A stretch of 6,802 nucleotides of DNA from Candidatus Moraniibacteriota bacterium (GCA_029933995.1 JAOZNB010000068.1:1-6802); one strand, 5' to 3'. Positions 1 to 5,935 are shown, numbered from the stretch's first letter. Notes: generated by a model not told the origin, from the sequence alone. A program made the numbers and translations.

Positions 1-1346
1 ATATTTTTAACAATAACTGTTTCATCAAGAGCTTCTTGCTGTCCTATGATAAGTGTTAATTCTACTCCAAGCTTATTTGCATGTCTTAATTGTGCGCTCA
101 AACTACCACGACCAAAACTCTCTGCAACTAAAATACCTGACTGTTCAATATTTGCAAAAAGTTGTAAACTCTTTTTCTTTGCTAAATTACCTAACTGTGC
201 CAAAAATACACGAGGCTGTGCTGGTTGATATTTTTTTGCTTTTACACGTTTCATTTCCATGATGAGACGATCAATGCCAAATGCAAATCCAATTGCTGGT
301 GTTGGCTCTCCGCCAAACAATTCAATCAATCCATCAAAACGACCTCCACCGCCAAGTGAATGTTTCTTACCACCTTCATCGCTAGTAGAAATTTCAAAAA
401 CTGTACGCGTATAATAATCAAGCCCTCTCACTAATTGTGGATCAATTGTGTACGGCAAATCTAACTCATCTAAATATTCTAACAAATTTTTGAAATGCTC
501 ACGTGAATCCTTATCTAAATGATCAATAGATTGTGGCGCACCTGCACAAATTTGAATACATTTATCATCCTTTGCATCAAAAATTCTGAGAGGATTTGTA
601 TCAATCATATCTCGATACCTAGAAGGCATTTTACTTTTCTTTGAACGAAAATATGCTTTAAGTAATTTCAAATATTCTTTTCGTGATTCTGTTGTACCAA
701 TTGAATTTACATGAAATTGTATATTCTTGATACCAAGAGTTGTCAAAACACGATGTGCTATTTGCATAATCTGTGCATCCAAAATTGGATCTTCTTCCCC
801 AAAAATATCAAATTCTGCTTGATAAAATTCTCTATAACGCCCTTCTTGTGGACGATCATAACGATATGCCGGACCTATTGAAAAAAGCTTAATTGGCTTT
901 GGCAATATCATCATGCCATGTTGAATATATGCACGAGCAATAGAAGCTGTTATTTCTGGACGAAGTGCAACCTTGTCACCACCTTTTGTACGAAATGAAT
1001 ACATTTCCTTATCAACAATATCAGTACCTATACCAATTGGACGTGTAAAAATATTTTCAAATTCTACCAACGGTGTATCAATACGCGAAAAACCATATTC
1101 AATTGAACGCTTTTCAAAAACCCTACGAATTTGTTCCCAATATGCTTGGTCTCCTGGCAAAATATCTCGCATACCACGAACTGTCTGTAGCACTAACTGT
1201 TCCTCTACAATAACTTTTTTTGTGACACATTTTGTTACTGTTTTTTTTGTAACTTTCTTTACCACTTTATTCACAGTCTTCTTTACAACTTTTTTTGTTG
1301 CACTATTCTTTACAACTTTTTTGGATGCTGTTTTTTTAGGTGCCAT
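1..1346 (-). CDS. hisS: Histidyl-tRNA synthetase (HisRS), 3' end cut by window edge, with lysine-rich N-terminal tail
   Basis: Class II aminoacyl-tRNA synthetase that charges tRNA-His with histidine, using ATP, in the cytoplasm. Translating the minus strand from ATG 1344-1346 gives 448 codons without a stop up to the window edge; roughly the last 20 residues are missing. Residues 1-50 are a tail of KKVVK/KKTV-type repeats. The catalytic core starts near residue 52 with TVRGMRDILP (55-64). Next come LRPEITA (128-134), motif 2 YRYDRPQEGRYREFYQ (161-176), the histidine-binding motif LVRGLDYYTRTVFE (305-318), a glycine-rich GGGGRFDGL (332-340) and motif 3 PAIGFAFGIDRL (350-361). A C-terminal anticodon-binding domain (PRVFLAQLG, 378-386 onward) follows. 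No in-frame ATG exists between the start and Met59, inside the core, so the tail belongs to the gene unless a GTG is used. No Shine-Dalgarno is visible. It lies 29 nt downstream of lepB and is probably cotranscribed. Identity is near certain. Confidence 0.97.
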   Translation of the reverse strand, partial: MAPKKTASKKVVKNSATKKVVKKTVNKVVKKVTKKTVTKCVTKKVIVEEQLVLQTVRGMRDILPGDQAYWEQIRRVFEKRSIEYGFSRIDTPLVEFENIFTRPIGIGTDIVDKEMYSFRTKGGDKVALRPEITASIARAYIQHGMMILPKPIKLFSIGPAYRYDRPQEGRYREFYQAEFDIFGEEDPILDAQIMQIAHRVLTTLGIKNIQFHVNSIGTTESRKEYLKLLKAYFRSKKSKMPSRYRDMIDTNPLRIFDAKDDKCIQICAGAPQSIDHLDKDSREHFKNLLEYLDELDLPYTIDPQLVRGLDYYTRTVFEISTSDEGGKKHSLGGGGRFDGLIELFGGEPTPAIGFAFGIDRLIMEMKRVKAKKYQPAQPRVFLAQLGNLAKKKSLQLFANIEQSGILVAESFGRGSLSAQLRHANKLGVELTLIIGQQEALDETVIVKN

Positions 1347-1375
1347 AAAATTATAAACTTTAACCAATTACTAAA

Positions 1376-1978
1376 CTAAAAAAATGTGAAATTATTTATA
1401 GGCCATGCTCTCAAAAGTACCTTGCCAATAACATCATCTTTATGTAGTGGACCAAACGAACGTGAATCACTACTTGCAGGACGATTATCTCCCAAGACAT
1501 AATATTCATCATCAGCAAGTATTACTTTTCGCGTACCATTTGTTTTGCGACCCTCTGGTAAATATGCACTTTCATCAAGTACTTTTCCATCAGGATGTTC
1601 CTCATTGTAGAGCGTTACCTCCCCATTATCAATTTCAATTGTTTCTCCAGGTAAACCAATCACACGCTTGATATAATATTGCTTCTCATCATTAGGTGCA
1701 CGAAATACAACAATTTCATGTCTTTCTAAATCCTTTCGTGGCTTTACAGTAATAATATCCTTACCTAAAATATTTACTGGTGTATTTTTATATCCAAATT
1801 CGTTAACAATCAGATATTGTTTCTCTGAAAAATTTGGCTCCATACTTGCACCACGTACAATAAAAGGCTGAAACAGAAACATTCTCACTGGCACAATGAT
1901 AATAAGTGCCAAAAAAAACATTTTTACTACTTCAATAATAAAATCTTTCATACTCTCCTGTTCTTGTTGTTCAATCAT
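1376..1978 (-). CDS. lepB: Type I signal peptidase (leader peptidase)
   Basis: Membrane-anchored serine protease that removes signal peptides from exported proteins. Counting from ATG 1976-1978 it has 200 residues, with one N-terminal membrane segment at about 13-36. The family boxes are all present: GASMEPN with nucleophile Ser45, YIKRVIGLPGE with general base Lys104, and GDNRPASSDSRSFGP (163-177). It ends at TAG 1376-1378. The size and single membrane anchor resemble the short Gram-positive-type SPases rather than E. coli LepB, which has two membrane segments. The start is uncertain. The frame stays open to a TTG at 1999, and an internal ATG at 1949-1951 is preceded by GGAG, but only 3 nt away. 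I chose ATG 1978 as the first ATG; all options keep the membrane segment and the catalytic residues. A good extended -10 promoter lies about 80-105 nt upstream. Confidence 0.95.
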   Translation of the reverse strand: MIEQQEQESMKDFIIEVVKMFFLALIIIVPVRMFLFQPFIVRGASMEPNFSEKQYLIVNEFGYKNTPVNILGKDIITVKPRKDLERHEIVVFRAPNDEKQYYIKRVIGLPGETIEIDNGEVTLYNEEHPDGKVLDESAYLPEGRKTNGTRKVILADDEYYVLGDNRPASSDSRSFGPLHKDDVIGKVLLRAWPINNFTFF

Positions 1979-2055
1979 ATTTTTATGTATTTTTATCAAT
2001 AGTTCTAAAAAATTTATAGCTTAAATATGTCTCAAATAAGCAACAAACTTGTATT

Positions 2056-2084
2056 ATCATACCATATTTTTACCACTAATGCAA
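2056..2084 (-). promoter_or_regulatory. Sigma70-type promoter for lepB-hisS
   Basis: On the minus strand, TTGCAT (2079-2084) and TATGAT (2056-2061) are separated by 17 nt. The -10 is preceded by TGG, giving an extended -10 (TGGTATGAT). Transcription should start near 2049, leaving a leader of about 70 nt before ATG 1978. The -35 matches the consensus at 4 of 6 positions. This is a prediction from sequence only. It is the only convincing promoter in the gap between the HD gene and lepB. Confidence 0.6.
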
Positions 2085-2098
2085 ACGTTGTGCCTAGT

Positions 2099-2122
2099 CC
2101 TATTATTTTGCAAAATAATAGG
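2099..2122. repeat. Perfect 24-bp palindrome overlapping the HD gene stop codon
   Basis: The half-site CCTATTATTTTG (2099-2110) is followed directly by its exact reverse complement (2111-2122), with no spacer. It covers the last five codons and the TAA stop (2103-2105) of the HD-domain gene. On the plus strand it is followed by TTTTT (2123-2127), so it resembles a terminator for transcription opposite to all the genes here. On the gene strand no T-run follows. It could be a 3'-end hairpin protecting the mRNA, a terminator of antisense transcripts, or a dyad operator. The symmetry is seen directly; its role is inferred. Confidence 0.7.
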
Positions 2123-3083
2123 TTTTTGGAAGAGACTCCTCTGCTATAACATTAACCCAAGTAGAATCACATTCAGAAATATGTTGTGTAATGGATTCAT
2201 TTAAAAATAATGGATCAATAATTCGTGATTTTACAGTCACACTTTCAACATTTTTACTATTCTTTTTTTTCAAAACAATTTTTGGATTATTCATTTCATG
2301 CCACAATTTTTGCAATTCCACATCGCTTTCAAGATGTGTATTAATTTTTGCAATAACTTCATCATCTGTCACAAAAAGTTCTTCATAATTAATGTAATTC
2401 ATTTTTATTGCATACTTAATCCACCGGCTCGTACGTAAATACATTACAGCTGCCTCTTTATTTGAATAATATATATCATTTAATTTTTCAAAAAGCTCTG
2501 CATATTTTTTAGCAATGGCAAAATTATCAAATACCCATTTATTATCAATTACATGGAGATGTTTTAATATTTCATCAATCTCTAACGCGCTTGTTAAACC
2601 ATACACGCTAACGCCTCGCAATGAATAATCAATACGATCTGCACACAAATTTGGCAACTTTGTTTCTTGCAATGGAAAATTATGTTCATCTAATATATAA
2701 TCAACTGAAAAATCATGTCTTTCTAAAATATCAGGAATATTAGTTTTTCGTACAAAGTCTACAAAAATATCATCTTGATAATTTTGACTAGCACCTCTAC
2801 CAGATTCAAAAACATAATCAGCTGTATGTGAAAAAGCACTGTGTGACATATCATGAATCAAACCTGCAAGCAGCTCTTCAATTGATGCTCCAAATTTATG
2901 TAACAAACTATAGCACCCTAACGAATGTTCAAAACGAGAATGTTTCGTACCTGGAAAATATACATCAAAATAACCTGCCTGATCTACACCTTTAAGTCTT
3001 TGAAATGCATCCGTATTTATAATATCAATAACAACTCTATCAACAATCTCTATCTCACCATAAATTCTATCAATATATTTCAT
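2103..3083 (-). CDS. HD-domain phosphohydrolase (COG1078 / SAMHD1-YwfO-like)
   Basis: Predicted metal-dependent phosphohydrolase of 326 residues. The HD superfamily signature is complete: KHSRFEHSLG with His53, LLAGLIHDMSHSAFSH (71-86) with the His77-Asp78 pair, and CADRIDYSLRG with Asp149 and Asp152. The arrangement H...HD...ADRIDY matches the COG1078 group, which includes bacterial YwfO and the dNTP triphosphohydrolase SAMHD1. Hydrolysis of (deoxy)nucleoside triphosphates is therefore a reasonable guess, but the substrate cannot be read from sequence. It is shorter than YwfO (about 430 residues), mainly through a reduced C-terminal part. The start is ATG 3081-3083; no Shine-Dalgarno is visible, and the start lies 3 nt from the outer arm of the repeat element at 3087-3291. 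The stop is TAA inside a palindrome. It is separated from lepB by about 125 nt that contain a promoter, so it is probably its own transcription unit. Confidence 0.9.
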   Translation of the reverse strand: MKYIDRIYGEIEIVDRVVIDIINTDAFQRLKGVDQAGYFDVYFPGTKHSRFEHSLGCYSLLHKFGASIEELLAGLIHDMSHSAFSHTADYVFESGRGASQNYQDDIFVDFVRKTNIPDILERHDFSVDYILDEHNFPLQETKLPNLCADRIDYSLRGVSVYGLTSALEIDEILKHLHVIDNKWVFDNFAIAKKYAELFEKLNDIYYSNKEAAVMYLRTSRWIKYAIKMNYINYEELFVTDDEVIAKINTHLESDVELQKLWHEMNNPKIVLKKKNSKNVESVTVKSRIIDPLFLNESITQHISECDSTWVNVIAEESLPKTYYFAK

Positions 3084-3118
3084 ATAATATATTAGACTTC
3101 TTAAAAAACCTTAAATAA

Positions 3119-3157
3119 GTGTCATCTCGAGCGTAGTGAAACGAAGTCGAGAGATCT
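3119..3157 (+). repeat. Short palindromic unit, left copy (39 nt)
   Basis: It begins GTGTCATCTCGA and ends TCGAGAGATCT. TCTCGA (3125-3130) can pair with TCGAGA (3147-3152), giving a 6-bp stem over a 16-nt loop. Its first 18 nt match the right-hand unit (3192-3260, read on the minus strand) at 15 of 18 positions, and its last 15 nt match that unit at 12 of 15. Confidence 0.65.
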
Positions 3158-3191
3158 CAATACTATAATAACATAATAAAACTGTGAGTTT

Positions 3192-3260
3192 AGAGATTTC
3201 TCCATTTCGCTCCGCTCCGTACCATACGGTAACGAGACTCCGCTACAGTCGAAATGACAC
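3192..3260 (-). repeat. Short palindromic unit, right copy (expanded to 69 nt)
   Basis: Read on the minus strand it starts GTGTCATTTCGACTGTAG and ends GAAATGGAGAAATCTCT. It has the same ends as the left unit, but a 34-nt middle replaces the 6-nt middle of the left copy. That middle holds several CGGAG words and a small hairpin (CCGTA/TACGG, plus-strand 3217-3229). It is in opposite orientation to the left copy, giving a REP/BIME-like pair. Confidence 0.65.
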
Positions 3261-3293
3261 GTAGGTAGTGTTTTTAAGAAGTCTATTATATAA

Positions 3294-3324
3294 ATAAAAT
3301 CCAAGCAAATTACTTGGATTTTAT
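3294..3324 (-). terminator. Intrinsic terminator of groES
   Basis: A perfect 12-bp stem (3294-3305 paired with 3313-3324) with a 7-nt loop starts 13 nt past the groES stop. On the minus strand the downstream arm CTTGGATTTTAT runs into TTATATA, so the T-rich tail suits termination of groES transcription. The stem is symmetrical, with A/T runs at both ends, so it may also work on transcripts entering from the other side. It separates groES from the repeat element and the HD gene. Confidence 0.85.
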
Positions 3325-3337
3325 CTATAAATTTCAA

Positions 3338-3610
3338 TTATTCTACAATTGCAATAATATCTTCAATTTTGACCATCACATAATCTTCATTATCCACTTT
3401 AATTTCTTCACCACCATATTTTTTGAACATCACAACTTGTCCTTTTTTTACAGTAATTTTTTTACTCTCACCAATTGCTGTCACCTCACCTTGACTAGAT
3501 TTTTCATTTGTTGCTGATTCTGGAATATACAATCCTGACGCAGTTTTTGTTTCTGGCGCTACAAGCTTTATCAAAACATTCTCACCAAGCGGCATTACTT
3601 TTGTAGTCAT
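3338..3610 (-). CDS. groES: Co-chaperonin GroES (Cpn10)
   Basis: Small cytoplasmic co-chaperonin that caps the GroEL ring as a heptamer during ATP-driven protein folding. It is 90 residues, against about 97 in E. coli. It begins with the family's PLGENVLIK-type first strand (7-15), where E. coli has PLHDRVIVK. The mobile loop ETKTASGLYIPES (20-32) follows, with Leu-Tyr-Ile (27-29) in the place of the Ile-Val-Leu triplet that docks on GroEL. The strand GEVTAIGE (41-48) comes next, and it ends with VDNEDYVMVKIEDIIAIVE, which matches the family end. The roof-loop region around residue 50 is shortened. The start is ATG 3608-3610. A strong promoter lies upstream and an intrinsic terminator downstream, so it is a single-gene transcript. 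No groEL is adjacent, and no CIRCE operator (TTAGCACTC inverted repeat) is visible. Identity is secure. Confidence 0.97.
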   Translation of the reverse strand: MTTKVMPLGENVLIKLVAPETKTASGLYIPESATNEKSSQGEVTAIGESKKITVKKGQVVMFKKYGGEEIKVDNEDYVMVKIEDIIAIVE

Positions 3611-3649
3611 ACTATAATTTATTAATTACATTTAATTAAACTCCGATTT

Positions 3650-3677
3650 ATTATACCAAACATTGGCATACGGTCAA
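3650..3677 (-). promoter_or_regulatory. Strong sigma70-type promoter for groES
   Basis: On the minus strand, TTGACC (3672-3677) and a perfect TATAAT (3650-3655) are 16 nt apart. TGG directly before the -10 makes it an extended -10 promoter. The expected transcript start is near 3643, leaving a leader of about 33 nt before ATG 3610. It lies between the S41 protease stop and groES, so groES can be expressed independently of the upstream envelope genes. No heat-shock operator (CIRCE) is visible next to it. Confidence 0.8.
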
Positions 3678-3721
3678 GTATATTTACAAATAACCCAATA
3701 AATAAAATTATAAAAAATCTA

Positions 3722-4981
3722 CTATTTTATTTTTTCTAACATTATTTCAATAGCCTTATTTAGTTGTGGATCATTTTCACTTTCATAATCTTCATTTGTA
3801 TATTCTATTTCTTCATCTGGCGCAATCCCTATTTCATTTATTTGTTCACCATTTGGTGTTAACCACTTTGCAACAGTTATTTTTGCTGCTGTTGCCGTAC
3901 TCGTTGGTATCAATTCTTGCACAGACCCTTTTCCATAAGATTGTTTACCTACAATTGTTATATCGTCACGATTATCTCTAAGCGCTCCTGCTAATATTTC
4001 TGATGCACTTGCACTGCCCTCATTTATCAAAATTACAACTGGTGTATTTACAAATGGATGTGCTCCTGTTGTGTATAAATTTTTACGCTTACCTTTTGCA
4101 TCTTCTTCCATCACAACTACAGCATTATTTGGCAAAAATTTACTTGAAAGCACTACAGCTGTATGTAATATACCACCTGGATCATTACGTACATCAATTA
4201 TAATACCCTTTGATTGGTTTTGTTTTATCTGTGCAATAATTTTATTGAATTCTTTTATTGTGTCCTCTCCAAATTGCATCAATTTAATGTGTGCAATATT
4301 ATCATCCAAAAAATCAACACGTACACTATCAATATGAATTGTATCACGCACTACTACTATATCTCTCGTATCCGTTTCCTCATCTGCAATGCGAAAAATC
4401 TTTAATTGCAATTCAGTTCCTCTTTCGCCACGCATCTTTTTGACAGCCTCATCAATTGTTAATTCTGCAGTTGACTCTCCATCAATTTCTATTACTTTAT
4501 CACCAGCTCTCAATCCTGATTTTTGCGCTGGAGACTCTTCAAGTGGCGTAATAATTGTCAAAATACCATCCTTTATGCCAACCTCCGCACCAATTCCCTC
4601 AAAACTACCATTCAAATCTTCACTCAGAGCTGTAAATTGCTCTTCATCCAAAAATACCGTGTATGGATCTCCTGTAGCGCTAAGCATTCCATTAATTGCA
4701 CCATTTATCATATCTTGCGCTTCCAAAGAGTCATGATCCACATATTTTTCCTTTACCAAATCCCACACATCCCAAAATAATGCAAAATCAACATCTTCAT
4801 TAACTTCCTTATTTTCAATAACTGCTAAATCAAATGGTACTGATACAGTCTCCTGTGTCTTACCTATACTAAAACCAAAAACAAAAAAAATTGCTGAAAA
4901 AAATAGTGCAATAAAAATAATCAGAATACGTGAAGTATGTGTCTTATTATTCTTTGTGTTAGATTGTTCACTTTGTTCCAT
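3722..4981 (-). CDS. S41-family C-terminal processing peptidase (CtpA/Prc-like) with PDZ domain
   Basis: Membrane-anchored serine protease that cleaves near the C-termini of exported or envelope proteins. It has 419 residues, a usual CtpA/CtpB length. A short charged cytoplasmic start is followed by one membrane segment (19-39) with no cysteine lipobox, so it is a signal anchor. The domain order is an N-terminal helical region (about 60-125), a PDZ domain (about 127-200, with GIGAEVG and SPAQKSGLRAGDKVIEIDG), then the S41 core with IDVRNDPGG (262-270). The catalytic stretch is GSASASEILAGALRDN (322-337) followed by GKGSVQ (350-355); Ser325, Lys351 and Gln355 are the likely Ser-Lys-Gln catalytic set by family comparison. 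An acidic C-terminal tail follows. The ATG at 4979-4981 begins 5 nt after the glycosyltransferase stop, so the two are almost certainly cotranscribed. No Shine-Dalgarno and no clear terminator are visible. Confidence 0.94.
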   Translation of the reverse strand: MEQSEQSNTKNNKTHTSRILIIFIALFFSAIFFVFGFSIGKTQETVSVPFDLAVIENKEVNEDVDFALFWDVWDLVKEKYVDHDSLEAQDMINGAINGMLSATGDPYTVFLDEEQFTALSEDLNGSFEGIGAEVGIKDGILTIITPLEESPAQKSGLRAGDKVIEIDGESTAELTIDEAVKKMRGERGTELQLKIFRIADEETDTRDIVVVRDTIHIDSVRVDFLDDNIAHIKLMQFGEDTIKEFNKIIAQIKQNQSKGIIIDVRNDPGGILHTAVVLSSKFLPNNAVVVMEEDAKGKRKNLYTTGAHPFVNTPVVILINEGSASASEILAGALRDNRDDITIVGKQSYGKGSVQELIPTSTATAAKITVAKWLTPNGEQINEIGIAPDEEIEYTNEDYESENDPQLNKAIEIMLEKIK

Positions 4982-4986
4982 AAATA

Positions 4987-5811
4987 TTAATTTAATGTTT
5001 GAGTAATTTCTGGTACTGGATGATTTTTATATTTTGCAAAATATTTAATACCACTAGAGATATGTATCCAGGTTAATCTGTTAAATAAGAGCCCTTTCAA
5101 TATACCACCTTTAGCGCTTCCTTTACCATAAAAATGATACATGGTTATCTGTGGATTATAACACACAATATAATTATTTTCCCAAAACCGCCTACACCAA
5201 TCTACATCCTCCATATACATAAAAAATTGCGAATCCATCTTTCCTACTTTTTCCATCATGCTTCTACGCACAAACATTGCACTTCCTATCACCCAGTCAA
5301 CTGGATATGGTTCATTTTTTTTAATATCTGTCATTTCAAAATGTGCTAAATGTTTTTTTGCAAAATCAAACTTTTTCAAAAATGTTCTACGATACAAAAT
5401 TGTTTGAGGTTGATAAAAATGAAATCGAGTATTCTCATATTTTCCATTAAAATTTTTTTGCTTCGGACCTGCTAAACCAATTTTTGGATGTGCATCCATA
5501 AATTCAATAAATTTTGCTACCGTATGTTTTTCCAAAACTGTGTCAAAGTTTATAAAAAATACATATTCACCTTTTGCTTTATCAATACAAGCATTCACCA
5601 TAGCACCAAATCCAACATTATCTTTATGCGAAATAAAAATTGCATCTGCAAAATCTTCACGCATCATCATCTTTGTATCCTCTCCCGTTTCTCCATCAGC
5701 AACAATAAGTTCATAGTCAAAATTAGCACAATGTTCTTGCACTGATTTTAAACACAAAGACAACATCTCTGGATTTTTATAGCTTTGTACTGCAATAGAA
5801 ACTTTTGGCAT
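4987..5811 (-). CDS. Family 2 glycosyltransferase (rhamnosyltransferase-like)
   Basis: Predicted cytoplasmic or membrane-associated sugar transferase that adds a nucleotide-activated sugar to a glycan or lipid-linked acceptor. It has 274 residues and a GT-A fold. The N-terminal strand KVSIAVQSYKNPEML (3-17) binds the nucleotide. The mid motif GEYVFFINFDTVLEK (81-95) has Asn88-x-Asp90 where this group usually has NPD or DxD. The acceptor-side motif FFMYMEDVDWCRRF (196-209) carries Glu201-Asp202 and Asp204, the (E/D)DxD catalytic-base type. DWVIGSAMFVRR (172-183) is also typical of the WbbL/rhamnosyltransferase-like branch. There is no clear membrane helix. The sugar and acceptor cannot be told. 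Its neighbours are an LCP attachment protein upstream and a Ctp protease downstream, which suggests a surface polymer or glycoprotein. The start is ATG 5809-5811, directly beside a tandem-repeat spacer, and no Shine-Dalgarno is visible. Confidence 0.92.
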   Translation of the reverse strand: MPKVSIAVQSYKNPEMLSLCLKSVQEHCANFDYELIVADGETGEDTKMMMREDFADAIFISHKDNVGFGAMVNACIDKAKGEYVFFINFDTVLEKHTVAKFIEFMDAHPKIGLAGPKQKNFNGKYENTRFHFYQPQTILYRRTFLKKFDFAKKHLAHFEMTDIKKNEPYPVDWVIGSAMFVRRSMMEKVGKMDSQFFMYMEDVDWCRRFWENNYIVCYNPQITMYHFYGKGSAKGGILKGLLFNRLTWIHISSGIKYFAKYKNHPVPEITQTLN

Positions 5812-5817
5812 GAATAA

Positions 5818-5935
5818 CTAGTATATTAGTAATTAGTATTTTAGTAATTAGTATTTTAGTAATTAGTATTTTAGTAATTAATGACTAGTATTTTAGAGCC
5901 TACCACTCACTACCTACTACTCACTAATATACTAG
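5818..5935. repeat. Spacer bracketed by perfect 13-bp inverted repeats
   Basis: CTAGTATATTAGT (5818-5830) recurs exactly, inverted, at 5923-5935. Between them lie the 15-bp tandem repeat and a TAC/CAC-rich stretch (5899-5922) that is itself a degenerate short repeat. The right arm overlaps the LCP stop codon (TAG, 5932-5934), and the left arm starts 6 nt upstream of the glycosyltransferase ATG, so the structure fills the whole spacer. If transcribed, the arms could form a long-loop stem. No gene, promoter with a good -35, or standard terminator is visible in it. Confidence 0.7.
5826..5880. repeat. 15-bp tandem repeat (about 3.7 copies)
   Basis: TTAGTAATTAGTATT occurs exactly at 5826-5840, 5841-5855 and 5856-5870, then its first 10 nt recur at 5871-5880 before the sequence diverges into ATGACTAGTATTTTAG. 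Each unit read on the minus strand supplies a TAAAAT word resembling a -10 element and lies within about 70 nt upstream of the glycosyltransferase start. The repeat is a multiple of 3 but is not coding. Confidence 0.85.

Larger units (their letters stand above)
3087..3291. repeat. MITE-like nested inverted-repeat element, non-coding
   Basis: The outer arms at 3087-3107 and 3271-3291 are inverted repeats matching at 20 of 21 positions, with the exact core TAGACTTCTTAAAAA (3093-3107 and, inverted, 3271-3285). Inside lies a second inverted pair, GTGTCATCTCGA (3119-3130) and GTGTCATTTCGA (inverted, 3249-3260). The inner pair forms the outer ends of two diverged units, 3119-3157 and 3192-3260, pointing in opposite directions around a 34-nt AT-rich spacer. 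The GTGTCATTTCGA...GAGAAATCT pattern belongs to a type of interspersed repeat that recurs in many bacterial genomes, CPR among them (from memory, not searched). It encodes no transposase and fills the gap between the groES terminator and the HD gene start. Confidence 0.75.

Noticed and set aside
973..1356. A 127-codon plus-strand open frame rich in Phe/Thr/Val
   Set aside because: It is antisense to hisS; its FFTTLFTVFF pattern is the complement of the lysine-rich tail.
3122..3337. A 71-codon open frame on the minus strand between groES and the HD gene
   Set aside because: It reads through the terminator and both repeat units; the peptide (CHFDCSGVSLPYG...) is the typical spurious translation of the GTGTCATTTCGA repeat, with no promoter or family resemblance.
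3626..3644. A start-stop mini-frame (ATGTAA, 3626-3631) with GGAG upstream in the groES leader
   Set aside because: The GGAG (3641-3644) falls at the predicted transcript start, so it probably cannot act as a ribosome site; likely chance in AT-rich sequence.
3611..3680. CIRCE/HrcA operator at groES
   Set aside because: No TTAGCACTC-N9-GAGTGCTAA or close variant is present on either strand.
3611..3721. Intrinsic terminator after the S41 protease gene
   Set aside because: The sequence after the stop is T-rich but has no adjacent GC-containing stem.
5826..5880. CRISPR array
   Set aside because: The 15-bp units are directly adjacent with no spacers, and no cas genes are present.
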